Positions 16,875 to 26,496 of a DNA stretch of 64,000 bases are shown piece after piece. Below the pieces are notes generated by a model. It saw only the letters and a program-made list of their open reading frames with translations. It made no database searches and was not told where the DNA came from. A program made the position numbers and the translations under genes. This DNA comes from an uncultured Bacilli bacterium (GTDB lineage Bacteria > Bacillota_I > Bacilli_A > RF39 > UBA660): NCBI GenBank assembly GCA_934129945.1, contig CAKOXC010000001.1:62001-126000 (forward strand). The letters are read 5' to 3'. How positions within the stretch are numbered: the stretch's first letter is position 1; every line of letters starts with the position of its first letter.

Positions 16875-17438
16875 ATGGAAAAAGAAGATAACAAAATTTA
16901 TATGAATCCAACTGAATATCAAAATTCTAAAATTCAAAACGAAGAGCAAGAATACAAGAATAGAATTGAAGAATTATTAGAAAAGCGAAAGATTCAAGAA
17001 CAAAAAATTAGTGATTTTAGTTTCTTAGGTCTTATTAATAAAGCTGCAGCAAAACGTTTATCTGGAAATTCTAAAAGATGTGAAGAAGTTGTTGAATCAT
17101 TTAAGCAAGATATTAAAAATGAAGAACAAGTAAATGAAGATGTTAAAAGTGATGCACATGAAATCGTATTTCATGCTGAAGAAGTTATTGATGAACAAAA
17201 AGAAGATATTCCTAAAATAAATGAAAAAAATGAATTAATCACTGTTCCAACTCAAGTATTACCAGTTTTAACTAGCGAAGATTTATTAAAACTTGATGAA
17301 GAACAAAAACAAAAAGAAGTAGGAAAATCTAGAAGCTTAAAAATAAATAATACTAAAGGATCAGTATTTCCAACTATTTTATTACTAGCAACAACATTCA
17401 CAGTTGGTATTATCGCCGCAATGTTTATTATGAGATAA
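16875..17438 (+). CDS. Hypothetical C-terminally membrane-anchored protein
   Basis: The 187-residue product is charged and coiled-coil-like for residues 1-110 (KNRIEELLEKRKIQEQKI). An acidic linker follows. A single membrane span lies at the extreme C-terminus (FPTILLLATTFTVGIIAAMF, then IMR). It is therefore probably tail-anchored with its bulk in the cytoplasm. AGAGG lies before the ATG, and it starts 17 bases after the DUF1292 gene, so they are probably co-transcribed. I recognise no family. Confidence 0.6.
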   Translation: MEKEDNKIYMNPTEYQNSKIQNEEQEYKNRIEELLEKRKIQEQKISDFSFLGLINKAAAKRLSGNSKRCEEVVESFKQDIKNEEQVNEDVKSDAHEIVFHAEEVIDEQKEDIPKINEKNELITVPTQVLPVLTSEDLLKLDEEQKQKEVGKSRSLKINNTKGSVFPTILLLATTFTVGIIAAMFIMR

Positions 17439-17464
17439 AAAAAGACAATTATTTGTCTTTTTTT
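17437..17464. terminator. Bidirectional terminator between the tail-anchored protein gene and uvrA
   Basis: A perfect 12-bp stem (17437-17448 with 17453-17464, loop TTAT) has A and T runs on its two sides, so it can stop transcription in both directions. It overlaps the uvrA stop codon. Confidence 0.85.
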
Positions 17465-20277
17465 AATACATTTTTTAAATATAATCCTGTATATGAATCT
17501 TTTATTTTAACAATCTCTTCTGGTGTTCCAGTTGCTACAATTGTTCCACCATTATCTCCACCTTCAGGGCCAAGATCAATTATATAATCAGCAACTTTTA
17601 TAACATCTAAATTATGTTCGATTACTACTACTGTATCACCATTATCAACTATCCTTTGTAATATAACTAATAATTTTTTGATATCAGCGCTATGTAATCC
17701 TGTAGTTGGTTCATCCAAAATAAACAAACTCTTACCTGTTGGTTTTTTTTGTAATTCTTTTGCAAGTTTTACACGTCCTGCTTCACCACCAGATAGTGTT
17801 GGGGCTCCTTGACCAAGTTCTACATAAGACAATCCAACATCCATCATAATATCTAACTTAGCTTTTATTTTTGGAACATTTTCAAAGAATTCTTGAGCTT
17901 CTTCAACACGCATTTTTAAAACATCTGCAATACTTTTATTTTTAAATTTAATATTCAAAGTATCTTTGTTATAACGTGTACCATGACATACATCACAAGG
18001 AACATAAACATCTGGTAAAAAATGCATTTCTATTTTTTTTACACCATCACCATAACAAGCTTCACATCTTCCGCCTTTAACATTGAAAGAAAATCTTCCT
18101 TTATCAAATCCACGCATTTTAGATTCTTTCATATTAGCATATAAATCTCTTATATCATCAAATACACCAACATAAGTTGCTGGATTACTTCTTGGAGTTC
18201 TTCCAATTGGATCCTGAGAAATTTGTATGACCTTATCAATATTATCTAAGCCTTTTATTTTTTTATAATTACCAGGTTGAACTTTAGACTTAGGATAAAT
18301 ATTTTTAAATACTGCTTTATATAAAATTTCATTAACCAATGAACTTTTGCCTGAGCCTGATACACCTGTAACACATACCAATTTTCCAAGAGGTATTTTT
18401 ACATCAATATCTTTTAAATTATGTTCTTTGGCACCAATTATTTCTAAATATTTTCCATTACCTTTTCGTCTTTTATCAGGTATTTCAATACGTTCTTTAC
18501 CAGACAAATATCTTCCTGTTAAAGATTTATCATTTTTCATAACTTCTTCTGGAGTTCCAGCAGCAACAATATTACCACCTTCTCTTCCAGCTCCAGGACC
18601 TACATCAACAAGATAATCTGCTGCAAGCATCGTATCGGTGTCATGTTCTACTACTATTAATGTGTTGTCTAAATCAACCATTTCTTTTAATGATTTTATT
18701 AGTTTATCATTATCTCTTTGATGAAGACCAATACTTGGTTCATCTAAAACATATAAGACTCCACTTAATTTGGAACCTATTTGAGTAGCAAGTCTTATTC
18801 TTTGTAACTCACCACCAGATAATGTCCCCGCCATTCTATCTAATGTTAAGTAGTCAAGTCCAACATTTTTTAAAAATTCTAATCTATTTTTTATTTCATT
18901 TATTATCAATTTACTTATTTCTTGTTGTTCATTATTAAGCTTTAAATTAGTTATAAAATCTAACAATTTTCCTATACTCATTTGCGTCATTTGATAAATA
19001 TTTTTCTTATTGATATAAACATTTAAGATACTTTCTTTTAATCTAGCACCATGACAAACAGGGCAAACAAGTTCCATCATGTAATTATCAAGCCACTCTC
19101 TAATCCATGAACTACTAGTTTCTATATATCTTCTTTCCAAGTTATTAATAACTCCTTCAAAGAATCCTGTAGAATATCTTTTGTTACCATTTTTAGCAGT
19201 ATATACAAAATCAAGTGGTTCAGTACTACCAAAAAAGACTATATTTTTTTCTTTCTTTGTTAAATTTTTGAATGGTTTATTCATATCAATATTATAATGT
19301 TCACAAGCAGTTTTAACATCAGTATAAAATATATTTTGTTCATCTGATAATGTCTGAATTGCTCCTTCATTTATTGATTTAGTTTTATCAGGTACAAGTA
19401 AATCTTCACTAATAGCATTTTTAAAGCCTAAACCTTTACATTCTGGACAAGCACCAAAAGGAGCATTAAAAGAAAACATTCTTGGCTCTAAATCAGGTAT
19501 TGAATAATTACATTTAATACAAGCAAATTTTTCACTCCAAAGGATTTCTTCATCAGTATCATATTTTTTTATTAAAACTAAACCATCAGCCATTTTCGTA
19601 CTTGTCTCGATAGCTTCAAATATTCTTGTTCTTTCTTCTTTTGCTAAAACAATACGATCTATTACCACTTCAATTGTATCTTTTATATTTTTTTCAAGAG
19701 TTATATCTTCATCTAAAAATTTTACTTCACCATTAACTCTAACTCTTGAAAAACCATTTTTTCTTAAATCTTCTAATATTTCTTTATGCGAACCTTTTTC
19801 ATCTCTAACAACTGGTGCTAAAATTTCTAATTTAATACCGTAATCCCAAGTCATTACTTTATTTGTCATTTCTTCAATACTTTGATGATAGATTGGTTCA
19901 TGATGATTTGGACAATAAGGAGTTCCGATTCTTGCATATAAAAGTTTTAAATAATCATAAATTTCTGTAACAGTTCCTACTGTACTACGAGGATTATTGT
20001 TAGTTGTTTTTTGATCAATTGCAATACTTGGACTTAATCCATCAATTGAATCAACATCTGGTTTTTCAGAATTTCCTAAAAATTGACGAGCATAAGATGA
20101 TAAGCTTTCAACAAATCTTCTTTGACCTTCTGCATAAATTGTATCAAACGCCAAACTACTTTTACCTGAACCTGATACACCTGTCATTACTATTAAAGAA
20201 TTTTTTGGTAATTCTAAGTTAACATTCTTTAAATTATTTTCTCTTGCTCCCCTAATTACAATTTTATTATTTTTCAC
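17449..20277 (-). CDS. uvrA: Excinuclease ABC subunit A
   Basis: UvrA is the damage-recognition ABC ATPase of nucleotide excision repair. The protein shows IRGARENNLKNV, the first Walker A (TGVSGSGKSSLAFDT), the first zinc site (CIKC...CPEC), signature LSGGELQRI, and DEPSIGLHQRDN. The second Walker A (TGVSGSGKSSLVNEIL), the second zinc region (CEACYGDG...CDVCHGTR), signature LSGGEAGRVKLA and DEPTTGLH follow. The longest frame starts at TTG 20292. That region holds GGAAGTGA, so the GTG at 20277 is preferred, giving 942 residues and an N-terminus aligned with other UvrA. It is transcribed alone. Confidence 0.96.
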   Translation of the reverse strand: MKNNKIVIRGARENNLKNVNLELPKNSLIVMTGVSGSGKSSLAFDTIYAEGQRRFVESLSSYARQFLGNSEKPDVDSIDGLSPSIAIDQKTTNNNPRSTVGTVTEIYDYLKLLYARIGTPYCPNHHEPIYHQSIEEMTNKVMTWDYGIKLEILAPVVRDEKGSHKEILEDLRKNGFSRVRVNGEVKFLDEDITLEKNIKDTIEVVIDRIVLAKEERTRIFEAIETSTKMADGLVLIKKYDTDEEILWSEKFACIKCNYSIPDLEPRMFSFNAPFGACPECKGLGFKNAISEDLLVPDKTKSINEGAIQTLSDEQNIFYTDVKTACEHYNIDMNKPFKNLTKKEKNIVFFGSTEPLDFVYTAKNGNKRYSTGFFEGVINNLERRYIETSSSWIREWLDNYMMELVCPVCHGARLKESILNVYINKKNIYQMTQMSIGKLLDFITNLKLNNEQQEISKLIINEIKNRLEFLKNVGLDYLTLDRMAGTLSGGELQRIRLATQIGSKLSGVLYVLDEPSIGLHQRDNDKLIKSLKEMVDLDNTLIVVEHDTDTMLAADYLVDVGPGAGREGGNIVAAGTPEEVMKNDKSLTGRYLSGKERIEIPDKRRKGNGKYLEIIGAKEHNLKDIDVKIPLGKLVCVTGVSGSGKSSLVNEILYKAVFKNIYPKSKVQPGNYKKIKGLDNIDKVIQISQDPIGRTPRSNPATYVGVFDDIRDLYANMKESKMRGFDKGRFSFNVKGGRCEACYGDGVKKIEMHFLPDVYVPCDVCHGTRYNKDTLNIKFKNKSIADVLKMRVEEAQEFFENVPKIKAKLDIMMDVGLSYVELGQGAPTLSGGEAGRVKLAKELQKKPTGKSLFILDEPTTGLHSADIKKLLVILQRIVDNGDTVVVIEHNLDVIKVADYIIDLGPEGGDNGGTIVATGTPEEIVKIKDSYTGLYLKNVLKKDK

Positions 20278-20316
20278 AAGAATCACTTCCAATCGTTAAT
20301 TATTTTACCACATTAT

Positions 20317-20345
20317 TTGCTATTTTATCATAATTAATTTATAAT
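20317..20345 (+). promoter_or_regulatory. Promoter for the HD-domain gene
   Basis: TTGCTA (20317-20322), a 17-base spacer and TATAAT (20340-20345), 24 bases before the ATG at 20370. Confidence 0.65.
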
Positions 20346-20369
20346 AAATTTACAAAGGAGTATGCAAAT

Positions 20370-20936
20370 ATGTTTAGTACTGAATTAAATTTAATAAAAA
20401 ATGAAAAAATTAAAGAAGCTGGTGTCATATTAGTTAAAAAATTACCAAGTTATTTTTATGATATACCTGCATCATCTACTGGCAAATATCATCCAAAATA
20501 TACTTGCGGGAAAATGGGACTTTATCGCCATGTTAAAGCTGCTGTTAAAATTGCCAGTAGCTTATTAGAACTAGAAATGTATAGTAAGATTTTTACGAAA
20601 GAAGAAAAAGATTTAATTATTTTAGCTCTAATTCTACATGATGGTTTCAAAAAAGGAATTACAGAAGAAAAATATACAAGATTTGATCATCCAATTATAA
20701 TGAAAGACTTTATAATAAGTATGAAAAATGAACTACCAATTCCAGAACAAACTGTGGAAAAGTTAGCATCTTTAGTGGAAACTCACATGGGCCAATGGAT
20801 AAATGATTTTAATGGTAATGAAGTTTTAAAAAAACCTGTTGATAAAGCCCAAAAATTTGTTCATATGTGTGACTATTTAGCAAGTAGAAAATTTTTGAAT
20901 GTGGAATTTGATGCTAATAATGAAATAATTGACTAA
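20370..20936 (+). CDS. HD-domain phosphohydrolase
   Basis: The 188-residue cytoplasmic protein has the HD-superfamily pattern. YRHVKAAV supplies the first His, LILHDGFKKG the HD pair, and DHPIIMKDFI and ETHMGQWI further candidate metal ligands. HMCDYLASRK near the C-terminus carries the distal Asp. Such enzymes hydrolyse phosphoester bonds of nucleotides or similar compounds; the substrate is unknown. AAAGGAG precedes the ATG and the gene has its own promoter. Confidence 0.78.
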   Translation: MFSTELNLIKNEKIKEAGVILVKKLPSYFYDIPASSTGKYHPKYTCGKMGLYRHVKAAVKIASSLLELEMYSKIFTKEEKDLIILALILHDGFKKGITEEKYTRFDHPIIMKDFIISMKNELPIPEQTVEKLASLVETHMGQWINDFNGNEVLKKPVDKAQKFVHMCDYLASRKFLNVEFDANNEIID

Positions 20937-20982
20937 ATTAGCATTTTGTAGTATAGTATTTGCAAGTTAAAGGGGGAATATT

Positions 20983-21468
20983 ATGTACGAAAATAAAAAT
21001 AAACGTGGATTGCATATTGATCTACCTTCGTTTAATTTTCCTAAATTTAAAAGAAATAAAAAAGCTAGAAATACTTTATTAAATATAATTGCGAAGTTAG
21101 CTATTGTCTGTTTATTCTTTTTTATATTTATCATGTGCATTTCAAGATTTGGTAAAAATATAAATTCTAAAGATTATAATACAAACAGTTTCAACCCAAA
21201 TTTAACTTATATTAAAGATACAATATTAAAATATTATGATAATCAAAATAACTTACCAAAAATAAATGGTGATTCATCATCATATACTATCGATGAATTA
21301 GCAAAGAAAAAAATTATTAAAAAAAGTAAGATAGATAATTATCAAAATTGTAATTTAAAAAAGAGTTATATAATTGTAACTAAAACAAGAGATAAAATGT
21401 ACGATTTAAAAATAACATTAATATGTAATGATATTGAAGAAGAATTAGAATATACTTTTAAAAAATAG
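20983..21468 (+). CDS. Hypothetical single-span membrane protein
   Basis: The 161-residue protein has a basic N-terminal part and one membrane span around residues 37-57 (IIAKLAIVCLFFFIFIMC). An outer domain of about 100 residues carries two Cys (NCNLKK and LICND). The outer domain has LTYIKDTILKYYDNQNNLP followed by TIDELAKKKII, a pattern reminiscent of pilin-like or minor-pilin proteins in which a long helix precedes a small domain. That resemblance is weak. GGGGG precedes the ATG. Confidence 0.55.
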   Translation: MYENKNKRGLHIDLPSFNFPKFKRNKKARNTLLNIIAKLAIVCLFFFIFIMCISRFGKNINSKDYNTNSFNPNLTYIKDTILKYYDNQNNLPKINGDSSSYTIDELAKKKIIKKSKIDNYQNCNLKKSYIIVTKTRDKMYDLKITLICNDIEEELEYTFKK

Positions 21469-21493
21469 AAAAGTTTTTACGCTTTTCTATTTT
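21462..21493. terminator. Bidirectional terminator
   Basis: A perfect 12-bp stem (21462-21473 with 21482-21493, loop TTTTTACG) ends in a T run and overlaps both convergent stop codons. Confidence 0.8.
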
Positions 21494-22464
21494 TTATATA
21501 TTAAACACATATCTTGGTTCAAATTTGTTTCTTCCATAACTTCAGTAGACATAATTGATTGGATTGAGCGAATGTAAATGTTATAAAAATTATCGTTTCC
21601 AAATACTTTATTTCGAAGTTCTTTATTAAAAATTGCAACATCTTTATCTAAATATTTTGGTTCATATAAATATCCAGCAACCATAAAACCATCTTGTTTT
21701 AAATAAGTCGCTAAATATTTTAAAACATTTTTCATTTTTAATAGTTTTGTTTCTTGATTATTTATTTTATCTAAATTATCATAATTTGAAAAAAGAGAAT
21801 CACAATATTGAATTATATTAGAAAAATACATAAAATCAAATTTAGAATGTAAATATGCTGGTAAACTTTTAATATTAGCATTTATAAATTCAATACTGAG
21901 TTTATTTATATTTTTTTGTAATTCCTTATAAGAGCTTTCATTAAAATACCCTACTGTTTTTTCAAGTATTTGACACGATGGTTCATCATATGTAAAAAGT
22001 CCAAAAGGAGTACGTATTTCAAGAGAAGAAAAACAGTTATATAATTCTGCCCAAAAAAGATATGAATCTTTATCTAAGTACTTTTTTATAATATTAAATT
22101 CATTATAATCAAAAGCATTTTTATTACTTCGGTGATTATTATATTCTTCAAAGCAAAAGAATTTCTTATAATCTTCAAAAGTTAACCCAGCCATCATTGC
22201 TGCTTTTTTTAATTTATAATAATATTTTGTTAAATTATTTATATCAAATGTTGTAATACTTTTAGCACCTTTTAAATACATATCAAATATTTGATCAGAA
22301 CTTGCTAAAACTGATAAACAATCTTTATCTTTCAAGTTAAAGTAAGATAATAGTTCTTTAATATTTTCATTACAAAATGGATAAATAAAATCAAATAAAT
22401 CTTGATTATAGCTTTTTCTAATGTGAATTTTTGCATTATGTATAGCAGCATTTACTTCTTTCAT
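21487..22464 (-). CDS. DUF3419-family SAM-dependent transferase (BtaA-like)
   Basis: The protein (325 residues from the preferred start) shows a class I SAM-binding fold. KDCLSVLASSDQIFDMYLKGA is a variant of motif I, ITTFDINNLTKYYYKLK corresponds to motif II, and FDFMYFSNIIQYC is a later strand. These features and the length match DUF3419. Its characterised member BtaA transfers a 3-amino-3-carboxypropyl group from SAM to diacylglycerol in betaine-lipid synthesis. Whether this homologue does so is unknown. The longest frame runs to 22509, but AAAGGAAG sits 7 bases before the ATG at 22464. No BtaB-like methyltransferase is adjacent. Confidence 0.7.
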   Translation of the reverse strand: MKEVNAAIHNAKIHIRKSYNQDLFDFIYPFCNENIKELLSYFNLKDKDCLSVLASSDQIFDMYLKGAKSITTFDINNLTKYYYKLKKAAMMAGLTFEDYKKFFCFEEYNNHRSNKNAFDYNEFNIIKKYLDKDSYLFWAELYNCFSSLEIRTPFGLFTYDEPSCQILEKTVGYFNESSYKELQKNINKLSIEFINANIKSLPAYLHSKFDFMYFSNIIQYCDSLFSNYDNLDKINNQETKLLKMKNVLKYLATYLKQDGFMVAGYLYEPKYLDKDVAIFNKELRNKVFGNDNFYNIYIRSIQSIMSTEVMEETNLNQDMCLIYKK

Positions 22465-22508
22465 AATATTACTTCCTTTAAGTTGATATTTTATCACAAA
22501 TAAATTCA

Positions 22509-22534
22509 AAATAAAAGACGGTTTAAACCATCTA
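22509..22534 (-). terminator. Terminator of pheST
   Basis: On the minus strand AGATGGTTT is followed directly by AAACCGTCT and TTTTATTTT, at the pheT stop codon. Confidence 0.6.
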
Positions 22535-24904
22535 TTTATCTCTTAATCTACAATTAAATTTATTTGGTATTTCTGCACTAATTTTATTAAATACATCCAT
22601 AACCTCTTCTTCATTTAAAGTTCTATTACTATCTTTAAATATTAAATTGAATGCAATTGATTTCTCATTTTCTCCTATTTTATTGCCTTCATAAATATCA
22701 AATATTTTAATTTCATTTAATAATTTCCCACCAACTTTTTTGATTGTTTGAATCAAACTATCAGCAGTTATTTCTTTATTTACAACAAATGCTATATCTT
22801 TAGAAACACTTGGAAATTTAGCTATTTCTTTATATGTCATTCTTGTTCCTTTGTTCGCTAAAACTTTATCAATGTTAATCTCTAAAACATAAACATCGTC
22901 TTTTAAAACATTTGGATGAACTTTACCAATAATTCCAACCTCTTTACCTTGTAATTCTATTACAGCAGATTGATATGGATGTAATTCTTTTGGAAGATTA
23001 TCATTTACAACTAATCTGTATCTATTTTCATATCCTAAATAGTTCATTAATTCTTCTAATACACCTTTTATATGATAAAAATCAACTTTAGTATTTTTTA
23101 TAGATTCATAATAATCTCCAGTCATTAATACTGCTAATTTATTATCTTCTTTGTACTGATCATTTTCTTTATAAAAACCTTTTCCCATTTCAAAAATACA
23201 AATATTATTTTGATTATGTGATTTATTATATAAATATATTTCTTTTAAAGAATAAAGTAAACTATATCTTAAAGTTTTTCTATCTTCACTCATTGGATCA
23301 GAAAGATTTATTTCAGTAAAATTATCATTGGTAAATTTATGAACTTCTTTATTTGGTATTAAAGTATAACTCATAGTTTCACTAAGACCTAAAGAAATCA
23401 TTTTATTTCTAATACTACGTTTTGTTTTATCATAGTAACCATTAACGACACTTAAATTAGGTAATTTACCAATTATATTGTCCATACCATACATTCTACC
23501 AGCTTCTTCAATTAAATCTTCTGGTATTGAGATATCTAATCTTCTTGAAGGTACTAATACTTCAAGTTCATTATCATTAATTTTTACATCAAACCCAAGG
23601 CCTTCATAAATACTTTTCACTTCATCAATTTTCAAATTTATTCCTAAAACTCTATTAATTTTATCAATTGTAAGTTTAATTTTTTTATCTTCTACTTTAC
23701 TTTCATTATATTCTAACATTCCACCAACTATTGTGGCATCAGCATATTTTTCTAGTAAAGCACAACTTCTTTCTATTGCCATATAAGTTCTTTTAGGATC
23801 TAGGCCTTTTTCAAATCTATTTGAAGCTTCACTTCTAAGTATTTTTTTTGATGTTTTTCTTACTTTTATATTATCAAATATAGCAGATTCTATAATTATA
23901 TTTTTTGTATCATTTTCAACTTCTGTTGAAAGACCACCCATAACACCTGCAAGTCCAACTGCACAAGAGTTATTAGCTATTACTATATCATCAATACTTA
24001 AATTTCTTTCTATATTATCTAATGTAGTTAATTTTTCATTTTCTAATGCTTGTCTTACAACTAGGGTATCACCTAATCTGTCAGCATCATAAAAATGTAG
24101 AGGTTGACCTGTTTCTAACATAACATAATTTGAAATATCAACGACGTTATTTATTGGTCTAATACCTGATGCTATAAGTCTATTTTTAATAAAGTCAGGA
24201 CTTTCTTTAATAGTAACATTAATAGCTTTTTTAGCTAAAAATAATGAGCAAGCAGGAGTTTTAATTGAAATATTGAACATATCTTTAATATTCTCTTTAT
24301 TTTCATTATACTTTAAGTCTATATCTTTAACTTTTTTATTATAAATTGCTCCAAGTTCATAAGCAAGTCCTAAAATACTTAATAAATCTCCTCTATTAGA
24401 AGTAAGTTCAAAATCAATAATTTCATCATCAAGTTGCATAACTTTAATAGGGTCTATTCCTACTTTTGTATCTAAAGGTAATTCATGAATACCAGCTTTA
24501 TCTTTTTCTTCTAAGAATTTATTATCAAGTCCTAACTCAGCTTTAGAACAAAGCATTCCATTAGACTCAACACCTCTTATAACACCTTTTTTTATTTCTC
24601 CTCCTGGTAGTTTAGCACCAGGTAATGCAACTATAACTTTAAGTCCCGTTCTAACATTAGGAGCTCCACAAACTATATTTAAAACTTCATTACCAACATT
24701 AACCTTACAAACATGTAAGTGATCACTGTCCGGATGATTTTCACATTCTATTACTTCACCAGTAATTAAATTTGTACAATTTATTAAGGGTCTTGCCTCG
24801 TCATATTCATTGCCTACAGAAGTCATTGCTTCTGCTATTTCATTAATAGAAAGATTATCATCTAAATCAATATAATCTTTAACAAATTTTCTACTTAAAA
24901 TCAT
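22532..24904 (-). CDS. pheT: Phenylalanyl-tRNA synthetase beta subunit
   Basis: PheT is the large subunit of the alpha2-beta2 enzyme. The 790-residue protein shows the N-terminal tRNA-binding (EMAP/OB) domain with HPDSDHLHVCKVNVG, then B3/B4 editing-domain sequence (RPINNVVDISNYVMLETGQPLHFYDAD). B5 and the catalytic-like core follow, and a C-terminal anticodon-binding FDX-ACB domain (KFPSVSKDIAFVV to FNCRLRDK) completes it. Its ATG overlaps the pheS stop codon as TAATG, so the two subunits are translationally coupled. Both are controlled by the upstream T-box. Confidence 0.97.
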   Translation of the reverse strand: MILSRKFVKDYIDLDDNLSINEIAEAMTSVGNEYDEARPLINCTNLITGEVIECENHPDSDHLHVCKVNVGNEVLNIVCGAPNVRTGLKVIVALPGAKLPGGEIKKGVIRGVESNGMLCSKAELGLDNKFLEEKDKAGIHELPLDTKVGIDPIKVMQLDDEIIDFELTSNRGDLLSILGLAYELGAIYNKKVKDIDLKYNENKENIKDMFNISIKTPACSLFLAKKAINVTIKESPDFIKNRLIASGIRPINNVVDISNYVMLETGQPLHFYDADRLGDTLVVRQALENEKLTTLDNIERNLSIDDIVIANNSCAVGLAGVMGGLSTEVENDTKNIIIESAIFDNIKVRKTSKKILRSEASNRFEKGLDPKRTYMAIERSCALLEKYADATIVGGMLEYNESKVEDKKIKLTIDKINRVLGINLKIDEVKSIYEGLGFDVKINDNELEVLVPSRRLDISIPEDLIEEAGRMYGMDNIIGKLPNLSVVNGYYDKTKRSIRNKMISLGLSETMSYTLIPNKEVHKFTNDNFTEINLSDPMSEDRKTLRYSLLYSLKEIYLYNKSHNQNNICIFEMGKGFYKENDQYKEDNKLAVLMTGDYYESIKNTKVDFYHIKGVLEELMNYLGYENRYRLVVNDNLPKELHPYQSAVIELQGKEVGIIGKVHPNVLKDDVYVLEINIDKVLANKGTRMTYKEIAKFPSVSKDIAFVVNKEITADSLIQTIKKVGGKLLNEIKIFDIYEGNKIGENEKSIAFNLIFKDSNRTLNEEEVMDVFNKISAEIPNKFNCRLRDK

Positions 24905-25953
24905 TAGTCTTCATCCTTTCTATCAAATTGTTCAATAAACCTTATATCATTTCCATAAATAGTTCTAATGTCTGGAATACCGTATTTAAACATAGCAAAT
25001 CTATCAATTCCTGTTCCAAAAGCAAATCCTTGATATTTTTTAGAATCATATCCACTCATTTCTAATACATTTGGGTGAACCATACCAGCACCTAAAACTT
25101 CAATCCAACCAGTTTGTTTACAAAGATTACATCCTTTACCACCACATTTAAAGCAAGTAACATCAACTTCTACAGAAGGTTCTGTAAATGGGAAATAACT
25201 TGGTCTAAATCTAACTTTAGTTTTTTCTCCTAATATTTTTTTACAAAATAATTCTAATGTACCTTTTAAATCTGCCATTGAAATATTTTCATCAATAACT
25301 AATCCTTCTATTTGCATAAATTGATGTGAATGAGTTGCATCTTCATCACGACGATAAACTTTACCAGGGCAAACAATTCTAATAGGTCCTTTTTCTTTAT
25401 TTTCTTCCATAGCTCTTACTTGAGCAGTAGATGTTTGACTTCTAAGTAAAAATCTGTCTATTTCATTTTCTAAGTAGAATGTATCTTGAGCATCACGAGC
25501 TGGATGTCCAATTGGTAAATTTAATTTTTGAAAACAATTTTCATCACTTTCAATTTCTAATCCTTCATAAACAGTATAACCCATTGAAACAAATATATCT
25601 TCAAACTCTTCAACCATTCTACTCATTGGGTGTTTACTACCTCTTCTTAATTTCTTTGAAGGTAATGTTATATCAATTTTTTCACTTTCTAATTTTGCAT
25701 TTAAAATTTTATCTTCAATTTCTTTGTTTTTATTTTCTACTAAAGCATTGATACTTTGTTTAGCTTCATTAATCTCTTTACCAATAGTTTTCTTTTCTTC
25801 TACTGTCATATCTTTCATTTTAGATAATAATTCTTGTAATTCACTTTTTTTACCAAGATATTTAGCTTTAACATTAGCTAAATCAGCACTTTTTTCACAA
25901 GCACTTATTTCATTTTTAGCATTTTCTAATATTTTTTCTAATTCTTTCATCAT
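24904..25953 (-). CDS. pheS: Phenylalanyl-tRNA synthetase alpha subunit
   Basis: PheS carries the class II catalytic core that attaches phenylalanine to tRNA-Phe. The 349-residue protein has the N-terminal coiled coil (residues 1-90), motif 2 (KVYRRDEDATHSHQFMQIEG) and motif 3 (GFAFGTGIDRFAMFKYGI). A zinc-like cluster (CFKCGGKGCNLCKQTGW) lies between them. Two tandem ATG codons follow AAAGGATTTA; either could serve. It is the first gene behind a T-box leader and is coupled to pheT. Confidence 0.97.
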   Translation of the reverse strand: MMKELEKILENAKNEISACEKSADLANVKAKYLGKKSELQELLSKMKDMTVEEKKTIGKEINEAKQSINALVENKNKEIEDKILNAKLESEKIDITLPSKKLRRGSKHPMSRMVEEFEDIFVSMGYTVYEGLEIESDENCFQKLNLPIGHPARDAQDTFYLENEIDRFLLRSQTSTAQVRAMEENKEKGPIRIVCPGKVYRRDEDATHSHQFMQIEGLVIDENISMADLKGTLELFCKKILGEKTKVRFRPSYFPFTEPSVEVDVTCFKCGGKGCNLCKQTGWIEVLGAGMVHPNVLEMSGYDSKKYQGFAFGTGIDRFAMFKYGIPDIRTIYGNDIRFIEQFDRKDED

Positions 25954-25967
25954 TAAATCCTTTCTAT

Positions 25968-26192
25968 AAAAAAACGTCTCTTACATAAAAGTAAGGGACG
26001 AAAATAACATTTTCCGCGGTACCACCCAAATTCAAGGTATACTTGCTCTTTATAGTTTAAAGCACTACATACTTTTAAAGCTCTGATAAGTGAATTTCAC
26101 CCTATTAATTAACTGTAATTTTCCCACCAACTAAATTACTCTCTAAATAAGTTTAATAGCATTACTTAAATTATCTTCATTGCTTTTTCAAT
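25968..26192 (-). promoter_or_regulatory. T-box riboswitch controlling pheST (specifier probably UUC, Phe)
   Basis: The leader reads from about 26192 to 25968 on the minus strand. The diagnostic T-box GGTGGTACCGCGG is at 26014-26026, and AGAGAG and GGTGGGAAAATTAC stem I elements lie upstream. The specifier loop appears to contain UUC (26092-26094), matching the pheST genes downstream. The leader ends in an intrinsic terminator: CGTCCCTTAC (25991-26000) pairs with GTAAGAGACG (25975-25984), with one mismatch, followed by seven U. Uncharged tRNA-Phe is expected to favour the antiterminator formed by the T-box sequence. Confidence 0.93.
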
Positions 26193-26198
26193 AAATTT

Positions 26199-26227
26199 AT
26201 TCTAACACTAAATAATAAAAAGTGCAA
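26199..26227 (-). promoter_or_regulatory. Promoter of the T-box-pheST unit
   Basis: TTGCAC (26222-26227), a 17-base spacer ending TGT, and TAGAAT (26199-26204). The -35 is embedded in the terminator of the upstream gene. Confidence 0.6.
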
Positions 26228-26240
26228 ATTATTTTGCACC
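26217..26240 (-). terminator. Terminator after the 81-aa protein gene
   Basis: A 7-bp stem (GTGCAAA, loop ATAA, TTTGCAC on the minus strand) is followed by TTTTT. It separates the secretion-island genes from pheST. Confidence 0.7.
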
Positions 26241-26486
26241 TTATATTTGCTCTTTTAATTCTTTTGCAAGTTCATTTTTCAAATCAGAATCTTCTACTTT
26301 TACAATATAAGTATCTAAGCCCTCAATAAGTTCTTTAAATATAGCAACATTATTAGGAAGTATTTGTTTTTCTTCATCTACTCCCATAACCATAAAATAC
26401 TTACTTCCTTGATAAAATGTTTCATTTAAAACTATGTATTTTTCATTATTTTCTAATGTTATAATTGTATTTACTGTTAATCCCAC
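26241..26486 (-). CDS. Small acidic protein, DUF1292-like
   Basis: The 81-residue product has a strand-rich N-terminal half (IITLENNEKYIVLNETFYQG, KYFMVMGVDEE) and a C-terminal helix. This is similar in layout to the DUF1292/YrzB protein at 16603-16857, though clear homology is not certain. It starts at GTG with AGAGGTGAT upstream and follows the coiled-coil gene by 10 bases, so it is probably co-transcribed with it. Function is unknown. Confidence 0.6.
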   Translation of the reverse strand: MGLTVNTIITLENNEKYIVLNETFYQGSKYFMVMGVDEEKQILPNNVAIFKELIEGLDTYIVKVEDSDLKNELAKELKEQI

Positions 26487-26496
26487 TTTATCACCT

